From the NCBI RefSeq assembly GCF_042675665.1, contig NZ_JBHTJI010000001.1, forward strand, positions 930,001-994,000: 64,000 nt of DNA, given 5' to 3'. Origin of the DNA: Mariniflexile jejuense (lineage in GTDB: Bacteria > Bacteroidota > Bacteroidia > Flavobacteriales > Flavobacteriaceae). Made by a program: the position numbers and the translations under genes. The notes below the pieces were generated by a model that searched no databases, was not told where the DNA came from, and was given only the letters and a program-made list of their open reading frames with translations. Positions 40,496-49,363 of the stretch are shown piece after piece. Numbering within the stretch: position 1 is the first letter of the stretch; each line of letters opens with the position of its first letter.

Positions 40496-42673
40496 ATGAG
40501 GTTATTGTTAAAACATATATGTTTTTTTTGTTTTGTATTGTTTATTTCTACAGAAGTGTTGGCGCAAGTAAGTTCCAAAACGCAAAATAGTAATACAACA
40601 TTTACGGTTCGAGGTTCAGTAATTGAAAGCGATACTAAAAAACCAATTACTAATGTAAATATTGAAGTAAATGGCGGTTCATATACCACAACCGATTTTA
40701 GCGGCAATTTTAGAATTGAAGTAAAAAAAGGAGATGAGCTAACCGTTAAGCATAAAGATTTTGAAACCGTTTATTACATTATTGAAAGTAATGAGCGTAT
40801 TACTATTGAAGTGAAGCCGAGTGCAGACGAGTTGCAATATTCAAAAAACAAGTATTCCAGAACAAACCCAATTTTATTTAAATCGCTAATAGATTCGGCT
40901 GAAACTAACTTAAAAAAAGACGCAAAAAAAAGCATTCAATTTATTGAAAAAGCATTAGGAACTAGCAATTCAGCACAAGAAAATAGCGAAGCCTATGAAG
41001 TTTTAGGTGATATTTATGTGTTTTGGAAACAGTACGATTTGGCAGTTTCAAACTATCGCATAAGCCTTCAGAATAAAGATGCTAATGTGGTAAAACTAAA
41101 ATTAGCTTCTGCATATAAATTCAATAAAAACTATCAAGAAAGTCTTCAAACCTATAATCGCATCAATAAAAAGGAATTATCTAATTGGCAATTAGTACAG
41201 TTGTACGAAGGTCTTGGTGATGTACATCTTTTAACAATGTCTTATGAAGCTTCTATAAATGCTTTTAAAGAAGGTTTAAAAGTTGCTCAAAAGCATGCAA
41301 TTTCATCTAAAATAACCGATTTAAATTCTAAAATAGCACAGGTTTATAATGCCAGTGGTGAAAATAAAAAAGCTGAAGGTTTTTTTAATGAATCTTTAAA
41401 ACTAGCTAACAATCAGAACAAAAAACGCGCCGTTGAAGAAAAAATTAAAGTAGCCGATTTTCAAAATAATATCAATAATTATTCTAGTGAAATTGAACTT
41501 AGAAAAGAAGCTATTAAATACATTAAAGACATTCAGCGCGATTCAATTATTGATAACAAAAGCGACCTAACATTACAAAAACAAAACTATAAAATAGGTA
41601 GTGCTTTTGCTTTAAAAAAGGATTATGTTAATGCCATTCCGTACCTTAAAAAAAGTATTGAAGAAGCTGATGATAGAGAAGATATTATAGTTCAAAAAGA
41701 TGCCACCAGAAAATTATCGGAAGTTTACAGAGATGCTGGCGAGTTTGATAAAGCACTTGTAGCTTACCAAAGTTATGTAGATTTAGTTGATAAACTATAT
41801 ACAATAAAAGAACAAGAAATATCGCAAGCAGCAAGGTTTAGTAAAGATATTGTTGCAAAACAAAACCGCATTTTAAGTTTAGAAAGTGATAGAGCATTAT
41901 CTGAAAGTAAATATGAGCTTAATATAGAGCAAGCTAAACGCCAAAAGCTTATTATTTACTCGCTAATAGGTGGTTTATTTTTGCTTTTGGTAGCCGCATT
42001 TTTAATGTTTAAGTATATAAAACAACAGCGATTGGCAAACAATTTGTTGGCATTAAAAAGTTTAAGAAGTCAAATGAATCCGCATTTTATTTTTAATGCA
42101 CTCAATTCGGTAAACAGTTTTATAGCTTCAAATGATGAACGTACAGCAAACAAATATTTAACCGATTTTTCACTATTAATGCGGGCAGTTTTAGAAAATA
42201 GCGAAGAAGATTTTATTCAGCTTGAAAAAGAAATTGAACTACTAAAACTGTATACAAAACTAGAGCATTTTAGGTTTCAAGATAAATTTGATTACAACAT
42301 ATTAATAGACGAAACCATCAATGTTAGTGAGTTTGTAATTCCACCCATGTTATTACAACCTTATATAGAAAATGCTGTTTGGCATGGTTTGAGGTATAAA
42401 AAAACGAAGGGATTTTTAGAAATTTCAATGGCGCAAACAAATGCTGAAGAAATTAAAATAACCATAACAGATAATGGTATAGGCAGAGAAAAATCGAAGG
42501 CATTAAAAACTGAAAATCAGCAAAAGCAAACTTCAAAAGGTATGGGCAACATTAAAAAACGTGTTGCTATTTTAAATGCCATGTATAAGGATAAAGTAGA
42601 TGTTTATGTTGATGATTTTCAAGATGCAGAAGATACAGGAACAAAAGTGATTGTAACATTGAAAAAGGATTAA
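40496..42673 (+). CDS. LytS-type sensor kinase with carboxypeptidase-regulatory-like and TPR sensor domains
   Basis: 725 aa. The signal peptide ends near VLAQ. A carboxypeptidase-regulatory-like beta-sandwich (about 35-105: FTVRGSVIESDTKKPITNVN) leads to a TPR array (about 125-430) in the periplasm. A coiled coil and one transmembrane helix (about 485-508) follow. The cytoplasmic part has the His-kinase domain of the LytS/YesM type, with phospho-acceptor His530 in RSQMNPHFIFNALNSVN, N-box PYIENAVWHGLRYK and G-box DNGIG (659-663). The LytTR regulator encoded 67 bp downstream is its probable partner. The ligand is unknown. Confidence 0.93.
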   Translation: MRLLLKHICFFCFVLFISTEVLAQVSSKTQNSNTTFTVRGSVIESDTKKPITNVNIEVNGGSYTTTDFSGNFRIEVKKGDELTVKHKDFETVYYIIESNERITIEVKPSADELQYSKNKYSRTNPILFKSLIDSAETNLKKDAKKSIQFIEKALGTSNSAQENSEAYEVLGDIYVFWKQYDLAVSNYRISLQNKDANVVKLKLASAYKFNKNYQESLQTYNRINKKELSNWQLVQLYEGLGDVHLLTMSYEASINAFKEGLKVAQKHAISSKITDLNSKIAQVYNASGENKKAEGFFNESLKLANNQNKKRAVEEKIKVADFQNNINNYSSEIELRKEAIKYIKDIQRDSIIDNKSDLTLQKQNYKIGSAFALKKDYVNAIPYLKKSIEEADDREDIIVQKDATRKLSEVYRDAGEFDKALVAYQSYVDLVDKLYTIKEQEISQAARFSKDIVAKQNRILSLESDRALSESKYELNIEQAKRQKLIIYSLIGGLFLLLVAAFLMFKYIKQQRLANNLLALKSLRSQMNPHFIFNALNSVNSFIASNDERTANKYLTDFSLLMRAVLENSEEDFIQLEKEIELLKLYTKLEHFRFQDKFDYNILIDETINVSEFVIPPMLLQPYIENAVWHGLRYKKTKGFLEISMAQTNAEEIKITITDNGIGREKSKALKTENQQKQTSKGMGNIKKRVAILNAMYKDKVDVYVDDFQDAEDTGTKVIVTLKKD

Positions 42674-42740
42674 TTATATGCTGTTATAATTTCAATAAAT
42701 AATTGTTTAAAAAAGAATTAGTGGTAAAATAAAATACAAC

Positions 42741-43475
42741 ATGAAACTAAACGCCATCATAGTAGAAGACGAAGAAACAAGCAGAGACATTTTAAAAAAT
42801 TATCTCAAAAAATACTGCCCAAACGTAAGTGTTTTAGGCGAAGCTTCAAACGTAGAAGAAGCTTTGCTATTAATTCGTAATAACGATTTAGATGTGGTGT
42901 TTCTTGACGTAGAAATGCCTTATGGTAATGCATTCGACCTACTTGATAAAGTTGGAAACATTAATTTTGAAACCGTGTTTGTAACAGCTTACAACCATTA
43001 TGCTATTGATGCTTTAAACGCCCATGCATCATATTATTTAATGAAACCCATTTCTATAGACGAGCTTATTAAAGCGGTCGATTATATCACCGAAATTAAA
43101 ACCAAAGAAACCGCCTTGCAAAACCAAGTATTAGTACCAAAAACCAATAATGCAAACGGTAAAATTACCATTCCGCAATTGGACGGTTTTGAGGTTATTA
43201 ATACAGCAGATATTCTATATTGTAAAGCCGATGATAATTACACCGAAATTTATTTAACCAACAACAAGAAAAAACTAGTAAGTAAAACATTAAAATATTT
43301 TGAAGATGTATTGGTCGGTGCTAACTTTGCAAGAGTACACAAATCGTATTTAGTAAACGTTACCGAAGTTGTGAAATACGTAAAAGGTAAAGGCGGAAGC
43401 GTAGTGTTAAGTAACGGAAAAGAAATTATGGTTTCGGCTTCAAAAAAAGCAGATTTTTTATCGTATTTTCAATAG
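42741..43475 (+). CDS. LytTR-family response regulator
   Basis: 244 aa: an N-terminal receiver domain with acidic pair Glu9/Asp10, phospho-acceptor Asp56 in VVFLDVEMP, the Thr of VTAYNHY and Lys of LMKPI. The C-terminal LytTR DNA-binding domain (about 145-244) has ILYCKADDNYTEIYLTNNKK and FARVHKSYLVNVTEV. It follows the LytS-type kinase gene on the same strand. The direct repeats at 40401-40435 are a candidate binding site, which would make the pair autoregulated. Confidence 0.96.
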   Translation: MKLNAIIVEDEETSRDILKNYLKKYCPNVSVLGEASNVEEALLLIRNNDLDVVFLDVEMPYGNAFDLLDKVGNINFETVFVTAYNHYAIDALNAHASYYLMKPISIDELIKAVDYITEIKTKETALQNQVLVPKTNNANGKITIPQLDGFEVINTADILYCKADDNYTEIYLTNNKKKLVSKTLKYFEDVLVGANFARVHKSYLVNVTEVVKYVKGKGGSVVLSNGKEIMVSASKKADFLSYFQ

Positions 43476-43507
43476 CAAATAATAAATAGACAATAATCAA
43501 TATTAAA

Positions 43508-44023
43508 ATGCCAATAATAAAATCAGTAAACGGAAAATCACCACAATTACCAAACGATTGTTACATAGCCGAAAATGCCACCATTGTAGGCGATGTTGTA
43601 GCAGGAACTCAATGCAGTATTTGGTTTAACGCCGTAGTTCGTGGTGATGTAAACTACATAAAAATGGGCAACAAAGTAAATGTGCAAGATGGTGCCGTTA
43701 TACATGCTACATACCTAACAGCACCAACCAATATAGGTAACAACGTATCTATTGGTCACAACGCTATAGTACACGGTTGCACCATTCACGACAATGTTTT
43801 GGTAGGTATGGGCAGCATTATTATGGATAATTGCGTGGTAGAAAGTAACAGCATTATAGCCGCAGGTGCCGTAGTAACCCAAAATACACGAATAGAATCA
43901 GGAAGTATTTATGCCGGTGTGCCAGCTGTAAAAATAAAGGATATAAGCCAAGAGTTAATTTCTGGGCAAATAGATAGAATAGCAAACAACTATATAAAAT
44001 ATTCAAGTTGGTTTAAGGAGTAA
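43508..44023 (+). CDS. Gamma-carbonic anhydrase-family hexapeptide-repeat protein
   Basis: 171 aa left-handed beta-helix with hexapeptide repeats: ATIVGDVVAGTQCSIWFNAVVRGD, VNVQDGAVIHATY, NNVSIGHNAIVHGCTIHDNV. The three His residues in VIHATY, IGHNAIVHGC match the zinc site of the gamma-CA/PaaY/YrdA group. Whether it has carbonic anhydrase activity is uncertain, as many members lack it. Downstream of the LytTR gene by 32 bp, and convergent with murI across a repeat element. Confidence 0.93.
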   Translation: MPIIKSVNGKSPQLPNDCYIAENATIVGDVVAGTQCSIWFNAVVRGDVNYIKMGNKVNVQDGAVIHATYLTAPTNIGNNVSIGHNAIVHGCTIHDNVLVGMGSIIMDNCVVESNSIIAAGAVVTQNTRIESGSIYAGVPAVKIKDISQELISGQIDRIANNYIKYSSWFKE

Positions 44024-44054
44024 ATTCCTTTGAAAAAAAGGAATCTTATTAAAT

Positions 44055-44167
44055 ATTTGGGCGTTACCTTTATCCTGAAACAAGTTCAGGAATCAGGTCG
44101 GGCTATACGCTACAATCTTTTTGTTCGTGCCTCACAAAAAGGATTTCCGCTTCTATCCCTAACGCAA
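44055..44167 (+). repeat. Dispersed intergenic element, copy B, with inserted hairpin
   Basis: Aligns in reverse orientation with 11307-11394: ATTTGGGCGTTACC, GGTCGGGCT, CAATCTTTTTG, AAAGGATTT, ATCCCTAACGCAA. Compared with copy A it carries about 22 extra bases, including the hairpin TCCTGAAacaagTTCAGGA (44073-44091). Lies between two convergent genes. Confidence 0.75.
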
Positions 44168-44181
44168 ATGCAGAACTTCAA

Positions 44182-44961
44182 TCAAAAATCCAGATAATCA
44201 ATACCAAACGCATTATCTAAAAGCGAAGCCATAACATCTGTATTTCTGTTGGTGTAAAATTGATAGTTACCTTTTTTTCTTTGTGTGTTTAGCAAATTGT
44301 GTTTATCTAAAACGGCTTTGGTTTGTCTAGCAACGGCTTCACCAGAATCTATAATTTTAACATGGTTTGGAAGCAATTCTATCAATAAAGGCATTAAATA
44401 CGGGTAATGTGTACAGCCCAACACCAAATAATCAATATTGGCATTAAGCATAGGTTGTAAATATAATTTAAGCAACACTTTCATATCTTCCGAGTATAAT
44501 TGTCCGCTTTCAATAAGTTCTACAATGCCTTCGCCTATGCGTTCAATAACAGTTATATTGCTGGCAAACAAATCGGTAGTTTTATGGAACAACTCGCTTG
44601 AAAGTGTTCCTTTGGTTGCCAAAATACCCACAGCCTTCGTTTGGGTATTTAATGCTGCTGGTTTTATAGCGGGTTCAATACCAATAAATGGTATCTTGTA
44701 AGTTTCTCGTAGTTCATTAATAGCATTTGTGGTTGCTGTGTTACAAGCTACTACTATAATTTTGCAGCCTTTTTTAATTAAGTATTCGGTATTTTTAATA
44801 CTTAAATTAATAATAGCTTCTTTGCTTTTTAAACCATATGGTGCATTGGCACTATCTGCTAAATAGATGGTGTTTTCATTTGGTAAAAGTAGGTTTATCT
44901 CTTTCCAAATAGATGTGCCACCAACACCAGAATCGAAAATGCCAATAGGTTGTTTGTTCAT
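44182..44961 (-). CDS. murI: Glutamate racemase
   Basis: Makes D-glutamate for peptidoglycan. 259 aa with both catalytic Cys blocks: GIFDSGVGGTSIWKEI with IIVVACNTATTNAINEL (first Cys), and YLVLGCTHYPYLMPL (second Cys with His). It follows the second OmpH-like gene on the same strand, separated by a terminator and its own -7 box, and ends the envelope block. Confidence 0.97.
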   Translation of the reverse strand: MNKQPIGIFDSGVGGTSIWKEINLLLPNENTIYLADSANAPYGLKSKEAIINLSIKNTEYLIKKGCKIIVVACNTATTNAINELRETYKIPFIGIEPAIKPAALNTQTKAVGILATKGTLSSELFHKTTDLFASNITVIERIGEGIVELIESGQLYSEDMKVLLKLYLQPMLNANIDYLVLGCTHYPYLMPLLIELLPNHVKIIDSGEAVARQTKAVLDKHNLLNTQRKKGNYQFYTNRNTDVMASLLDNAFGIDYLDF

Positions 44962-44968
44962 AGTATAA

Positions 44969-45006
44969 CAAAAATAAAAAAGCTGCCTTGTAAAAGACAG
45001 CTTTTT
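44969..45006 (-). terminator. Terminator of the OmpH genes overlapping the murI -7 box
   Basis: AAAAAGCTGCC (44977-44987) and GACAGCTTTTT (44996-45006) form a near-perfect stem. The minus-strand tail leads directly into TATTTTTG (44976-44969), an exact -7 box 8 bp before the murI start codon. Confidence 0.65.
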
Positions 45007-45028
45007 ATAAATTTTATTTATATCTGAA

Positions 45029-45535
45029 CTAGATACCTAATTCTTTTTTAACGTCGTCTAGCAAGTTTTTTCCATCGGCTAAAATAGTAACACCTTGTGA
45101 TGCATCTAAAACATATTCATAACCTTGTGCTCTACCTACTTTTAAAATAGCTGCTTTTGCTTTCTCGGTAATTGGTTGTAGCAAATCAACTTCTTTCTTT
45201 TGTAATTCTTTTTGAGCGTCTGCTTGAAATTGTTGAATACGTTGTTGTTTTTCTTGTATTTCTTGACCTCTTTTTGCGTTTTCTTCCTCAGTTTTTGTAG
45301 CTGCTTCTGCTTCGTATTGTTTTAAAGTTGTTTGAAACTCTGTTACTGCAGCTTGTATATCTGTTTGGAATTTTTTACTTAATGTTTCTAATTCTTTTTG
45401 TGCCGTTTTCATTTCTGGCATCGCAGTAATTAAATCTTGAGTGTTTATATGAGCAATTTTGCCTTGAGCGTTAGAGAAACTTACAGTTCCAATACATAAT
45501 GCAGTTGCTAATAATAGGGTTTTTAATTGTTTCAT
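45029..45535 (-). CDS. OmpH/Skp-family periplasmic chaperone, short
   Basis: 168 aa: signal peptide (LLLATALCIGTVSFSNA), then the Skp pattern GKIAHINTQDLITAMPEMKTAQKEL. A charged coiled coil (about 45-115) precedes the C-terminal strand part ILKVGRAQGYEYVLDASQGV. It should hold unfolded outer-membrane proteins for BamA, whose gene is two positions upstream. Confidence 0.94.
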   Translation of the reverse strand: MKQLKTLLLATALCIGTVSFSNAQGKIAHINTQDLITAMPEMKTAQKELETLSKKFQTDIQAAVTEFQTTLKQYEAEAATKTEEENAKRGQEIQEKQQRIQQFQADAQKELQKKEVDLLQPITEKAKAAILKVGRAQGYEYVLDASQGVTILADGKNLLDDVKKELGI

Positions 45536-45564
45536 TTTTAATAGTATTAATGTGTTATAAATTG

Positions 45565-46617
45565 TTATTTGTTGTTTACACTGTCTTTTGCCTTTTGGCG
45601 CTCTTCTAAAATCTTCTTTTTTCTATCTTCTAATTCTTTTTTTCTTGCCTCACGTTCGGCTAATTTTTTCTGTCTGTTTTCTTCAATTAGTTGTGCCTGT
45701 GTTTTTGTTTCGGCCTCAACTTTAGGTTCGATTTTTGTTTCAACAGGTTTTGCTGTTTGGTCTGCTTTTGTTTCGGCTTTCGCTTTTGTTTCAACAGCTT
45801 TATTTGTTTCTTCTACTTTAACCTCGGGTTGTGTAGTTGTTGTATCTAATCTTTCTTGTTTTGCTTTTTCGCGATCATCTAATATTTTTTGACGTCTATC
45901 TTCTGCTTCTTTAACTTTTGCAGCACGGGCGTCTAATTTTTCTTGACGAGCTTTTTCTATAGCGCTTTCGCGTTCGGCTTTTTTCTCTTCTAATGCTTTT
46001 TGACGTGCTTCTAATTCATAATTAATTTCAGGAACTAATTCTTCGTCTTTGGCGGCTTTTAACTCGGCTCTAGATTCGGCTTGTGTTCGTTTTGCACTTC
46101 TTGTAATACTTCGTATTATTTGATCGCTTAAATCGAATTGTTTTGCTGAAAAAAGCATAACAGCATCCGACGATTTATCAAAAATAAAATCATACTGTTT
46201 TGTTGCTGCCATATCTTGAACTGCTGCAAAAATTTGATCTTGTATTGGCTGCATCAATTGTTTTTTTTGAATAAACAAATCGCCATTTGGTCCAAAACGT
46301 TTTTGCTGATAGTCTAATATTTCTTTTTCTTCAAAGGCAATATCTTCTTCGCGTTCGTCAACTAATTCCTTTGTTAAAAGTGCTTTTTCGTTGCTTAAAT
46401 CTTTTCGTTTTTGTGCTATGGTGCTTAATTTCTCGTCAATTTCAATTTTCCACTTATTAGCTTTATCATTTAATTGTGATGTGGCTTCTTGGTATTCTGG
46501 AATATTTTCTAAAATAAACTCTGTGTCTATATAACCAATTCTTACACCACGTTGCGCATTAACTGAAAAGGATATCATAAAAACTAATGTCAGTAAAAAA
46601 AGAACGTTATTTTTCAT
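45565..46617 (-). CDS. OmpH/Skp-family protein with long charged C-terminal tail
   Basis: 350 aa from the ATG at 46617, which gives the signal peptide NNVLFLLTLVFMISFSVNAQ. The N-terminal half (about 25-180) is a normal Skp domain: VRIGYIDTEFILENIPEYQEATSQLN, a long helix, then KQYDFIFDKSSDAVMLF. The second half is very rich in Glu, Lys, Arg and Ala (EARQKALEEKKAERESAIEK and similar) and should be coiled coil or disordered. It lies between bamA and the short Skp gene. The tail is unusual for Skp but known in Bacteroidota. Confidence 0.92.
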   Translation of the reverse strand: MKNNVLFLLTLVFMISFSVNAQRGVRIGYIDTEFILENIPEYQEATSQLNDKANKWKIEIDEKLSTIAQKRKDLSNEKALLTKELVDEREEDIAFEEKEILDYQQKRFGPNGDLFIQKKQLMQPIQDQIFAAVQDMAATKQYDFIFDKSSDAVMLFSAKQFDLSDQIIRSITRSAKRTQAESRAELKAAKDEELVPEINYELEARQKALEEKKAERESAIEKARQEKLDARAAKVKEAEDRRQKILDDREKAKQERLDTTTTQPEVKVEETNKAVETKAKAETKADQTAKPVETKIEPKVEAETKTQAQLIEENRQKKLAEREARKKELEDRKKKILEERQKAKDSVNNK

Positions 46618-46792
46618 GTGTGTCTGTTTTTTTAATTTTTTCATTTATTTATAAATTCTTAAAACCGACAGATGATTTATGGTTAATTCTGCCACTTTTG
46701 GAATTATCTCTTCAAAATTAACGAAATATAATCTTAAAAATTTTAATTCTTGTTTAAATCATCAAATTGTTATTAGAAAAAATCGTGCCAAA

Positions 46793-49363
46793 TTAAAATT
46801 GTTGTCCAATTATGAAGTGAGTTTCCCATCCATGGCTAGTACCTGTATCGCTTGGTATGGTATCGAAACCATGACCAAAATCGATACCTAGTAAGCCAAA
46901 CGCAGGCATGAAAATACGAATACCTAAACCTGCAGAACGTTTAATATCGAATGGATTGTAATCTCTAAAACTATTAAATGATGCACCACCTTCTAAGAAG
47001 CTTAATGCGTAAATTTTAGCTGATGCTTTTAAAGTAACTGGATAACGAAGCTCTAAGGAAAACTTATTATATATAGTACCACCATCGTTATCTGATAACG
47101 ATTGGTTTGGATAACCACGTAATGCGATAGCTTCTCTACCATCTAAACTATAGGTTCCTAAACCATCACCACCTAAGAAGAAACGTTCAAAAGGAATTGC
47201 ACCTCTATTGTTATTATATGCTCCTAAAAAACCGAATTCAACACTTGGGCGTAATACTAAGTCTTTTGTAATTTGTGTATACCAATCGCCTTTAAACTTT
47301 ACTTTGTAGAATTCTAACCATTTGTAACGCTCTTGGTCAATTTCAGAAGCTCTGGCGTAATCGGTAGTGTTAGTTAGGTCTAAAGCATCATATTCTGTTT
47401 TTAAAGCTTTGTAATCAACACCATTAAAAAGTGAATAAGGTAAAGTTACTTTTGCAGTTATATTAAAATTAGAACCTCCAGTTGGGTAAATTGGATCTAC
47501 GCTGGTGTTGTTTCTGCTTAAACCAACAGTATACGATAGGTTGTTAGAAAAACCATTACCAAAAGTAAATAGGTTTGTATTATAATTATTTAAATCATAG
47601 CGCTGATAACCAATAGCTTGTGATAGCACAAAGAAATCATCTGGTACTTGTAAGCGTTTAGCTAAGCCAAAGGTAATTCCTGTAATGTTAAAACTTTGAC
47701 TTTTATCAGCATTACCTGTTAGATAATTATATTGAAATTGCTTTGTATGTGAAATTGATGTTGAAAATTGTACAGGGCGTTTACCCCCTAACCAAGGCTC
47801 GGAAAATGAAAAACTATAAGTTTGATAAAAACGGCTAGCTTGTAAACGTAATGCTAGTTTTTGACCATCGCCCATAGGGATTGGTTTATAAGCATCTTTT
47901 TTGAAAATATCTTTAATTGAAAAATTATTGAATGATAGTCCTAAAGTACCAATAAAACCACCACCACCGTAGCCACCTTGAAGTTCTATTTGACTTGACC
48001 CAGTTTCTTTAACCGAGTATTCCATGTCTATAGTACCTTCGTTAGGATTTGGATTGTTGAAGTTTGGCGATATTTCTTGTGCATCAAAAAATCCTAATTG
48101 ACCAAGCTCTCTTACTGTACGTACCACATTCGCTTTACTGTAAAGTTGCCCTGGACGTGTTCTTATTTCACGATAGATAACGTGGTCATTCGTTTTATCA
48201 TTTCCAACTACTGTTACATTATTAAAATAGGCAGGTTTTCCTTCTGATATTCTAATTTCCATGTCAATAACGTTGTTGGCTGCACCAACTTCTACAGGAT
48301 TAACACTTGAGAATAAGTAGCCATTGTTTTGATATTCATTAGCTATATCAAAAGCATCGGGTTTACTACCATCTTGAATACGTTTTTGTAATAAAACGCC
48401 ATTGTAAGTGTCGCCTTTTCTAATACGTAAAATTCTATTTAAATATTCGTTTGAATATACAGTGTTTCCAATAAACGTAATATTACCAAAAGTGTATTGT
48501 TCACCTTCAAGAACACCAATTTTTAGTGAAATGGTATTGTCATCATTTTTAATAATACTGTCTGATACAATACGAGCATCTCTATAGCCATTTTCTTTAT
48601 ACTTTTCAATTAGTTTACCTAAATCGGCTTGATAAGCAGAGTCAATAAATTTTGAACGTTTTAAAATTCTAAGACGGTTAATTTTTTTAGTGCTCTTCAT
48701 GCTTTTACGAAGCATTTTGTTACTTAAAACGTCGTTTCCTGTAAATACAATATCTTTTATTTTTACTTTTTCACCTTTATCAATATTAAGTACCATATTA
48801 ACGCGGGCAGTTGGCGTAGAATCTTTAACTTCAATAGTGTTGATGTGTATTTTACTGTTTAAATAACCTTCTTTTTTGTATTTTTTGGTTAGGAAGTTTT
48901 TTGTAGTGGTAATAAGGTTTTCGGTAACTTTTACACCTTTAGTTAACTTAGTGTCTTTTATAATGCCTTCGGTTTTACCTTTTTTTACACCGTTTATTTT
49001 TAATTCGTTAAGCTGCGGAAGGTCTGATAGTCTAATTTCTAGGTATGCAACGTTGTCTTCAATTTTTGTTACATAAACTTCTATGTCGCTAAATAATTTT
49101 GAATTCCAAAGCTTTTTAATGGCATCACCAATATCTTCACCAGGAATGGTTATTTCTTTTCCTTTGCTTAATCCAGAATAGGTGATAATGGTTTGTTCAC
49201 TAAAAGATGTATTACCTTGTACTGTTACGTCTCCTAATATGTATTTTTTACCGCTACTTGGTATGTTTTGTGCTTGAATGGTAATACTAATTGCAAAAAG
49301 GAATAGTACTGTGCAGTTTTTTAAAAATGTTGTCAAAGGTAAAATATTAGCTAAGTTGTTCAC
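46793..49363 (-). CDS. bamA: BamA outer-membrane protein assembly factor
   Basis: The Omp85-family core of the BAM machine. After a signal peptide (FLKNCTVLFLFAISITIQAQ) come several POTRA domains (about 35-450: YILGDVTVQGNTSFSEQTII, VKIKDIVFTGNDVLSNKML, YTFGNITFIGNTVYSNEYL). The C-terminal 16-stranded barrel has the family RGYP motif (LRGYPNQSL) and closes in ETHFIIGQQF. The start is uncertain: GTG at 49363 (overlapping uppS by 17 bp) or TTG at 49336 (10 bp after the uppS stop) both fit; an ATG at 49414 would overlap more. It sits between uppS and the Skp genes, as in most bacteria. Confidence 0.96.
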   Translation of the reverse strand: MNNLANILPLTTFLKNCTVLFLFAISITIQAQNIPSSGKKYILGDVTVQGNTSFSEQTIITYSGLSKGKEITIPGEDIGDAIKKLWNSKLFSDIEVYVTKIEDNVAYLEIRLSDLPQLNELKINGVKKGKTEGIIKDTKLTKGVKVTENLITTTKNFLTKKYKKEGYLNSKIHINTIEVKDSTPTARVNMVLNIDKGEKVKIKDIVFTGNDVLSNKMLRKSMKSTKKINRLRILKRSKFIDSAYQADLGKLIEKYKENGYRDARIVSDSIIKNDDNTISLKIGVLEGEQYTFGNITFIGNTVYSNEYLNRILRIRKGDTYNGVLLQKRIQDGSKPDAFDIANEYQNNGYLFSSVNPVEVGAANNVIDMEIRISEGKPAYFNNVTVVGNDKTNDHVIYREIRTRPGQLYSKANVVRTVRELGQLGFFDAQEISPNFNNPNPNEGTIDMEYSVKETGSSQIELQGGYGGGGFIGTLGLSFNNFSIKDIFKKDAYKPIPMGDGQKLALRLQASRFYQTYSFSFSEPWLGGKRPVQFSTSISHTKQFQYNYLTGNADKSQSFNITGITFGLAKRLQVPDDFFVLSQAIGYQRYDLNNYNTNLFTFGNGFSNNLSYTVGLSRNNTSVDPIYPTGGSNFNITAKVTLPYSLFNGVDYKALKTEYDALDLTNTTDYARASEIDQERYKWLEFYKVKFKGDWYTQITKDLVLRPSVEFGFLGAYNNNRGAIPFERFFLGGDGLGTYSLDGREAIALRGYPNQSLSDNDGGTIYNKFSLELRYPVTLKASAKIYALSFLEGGASFNSFRDYNPFDIKRSAGLGIRIFMPAFGLLGIDFGHGFDTIPSDTGTSHGWETHFIIGQQF

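Noticed and set aside
45569..45892. Ser/Phe-rich open frame antisense to the long Skp gene
   Set aside because: Its composition is simply the complement of Glu/Lys-rich codons.
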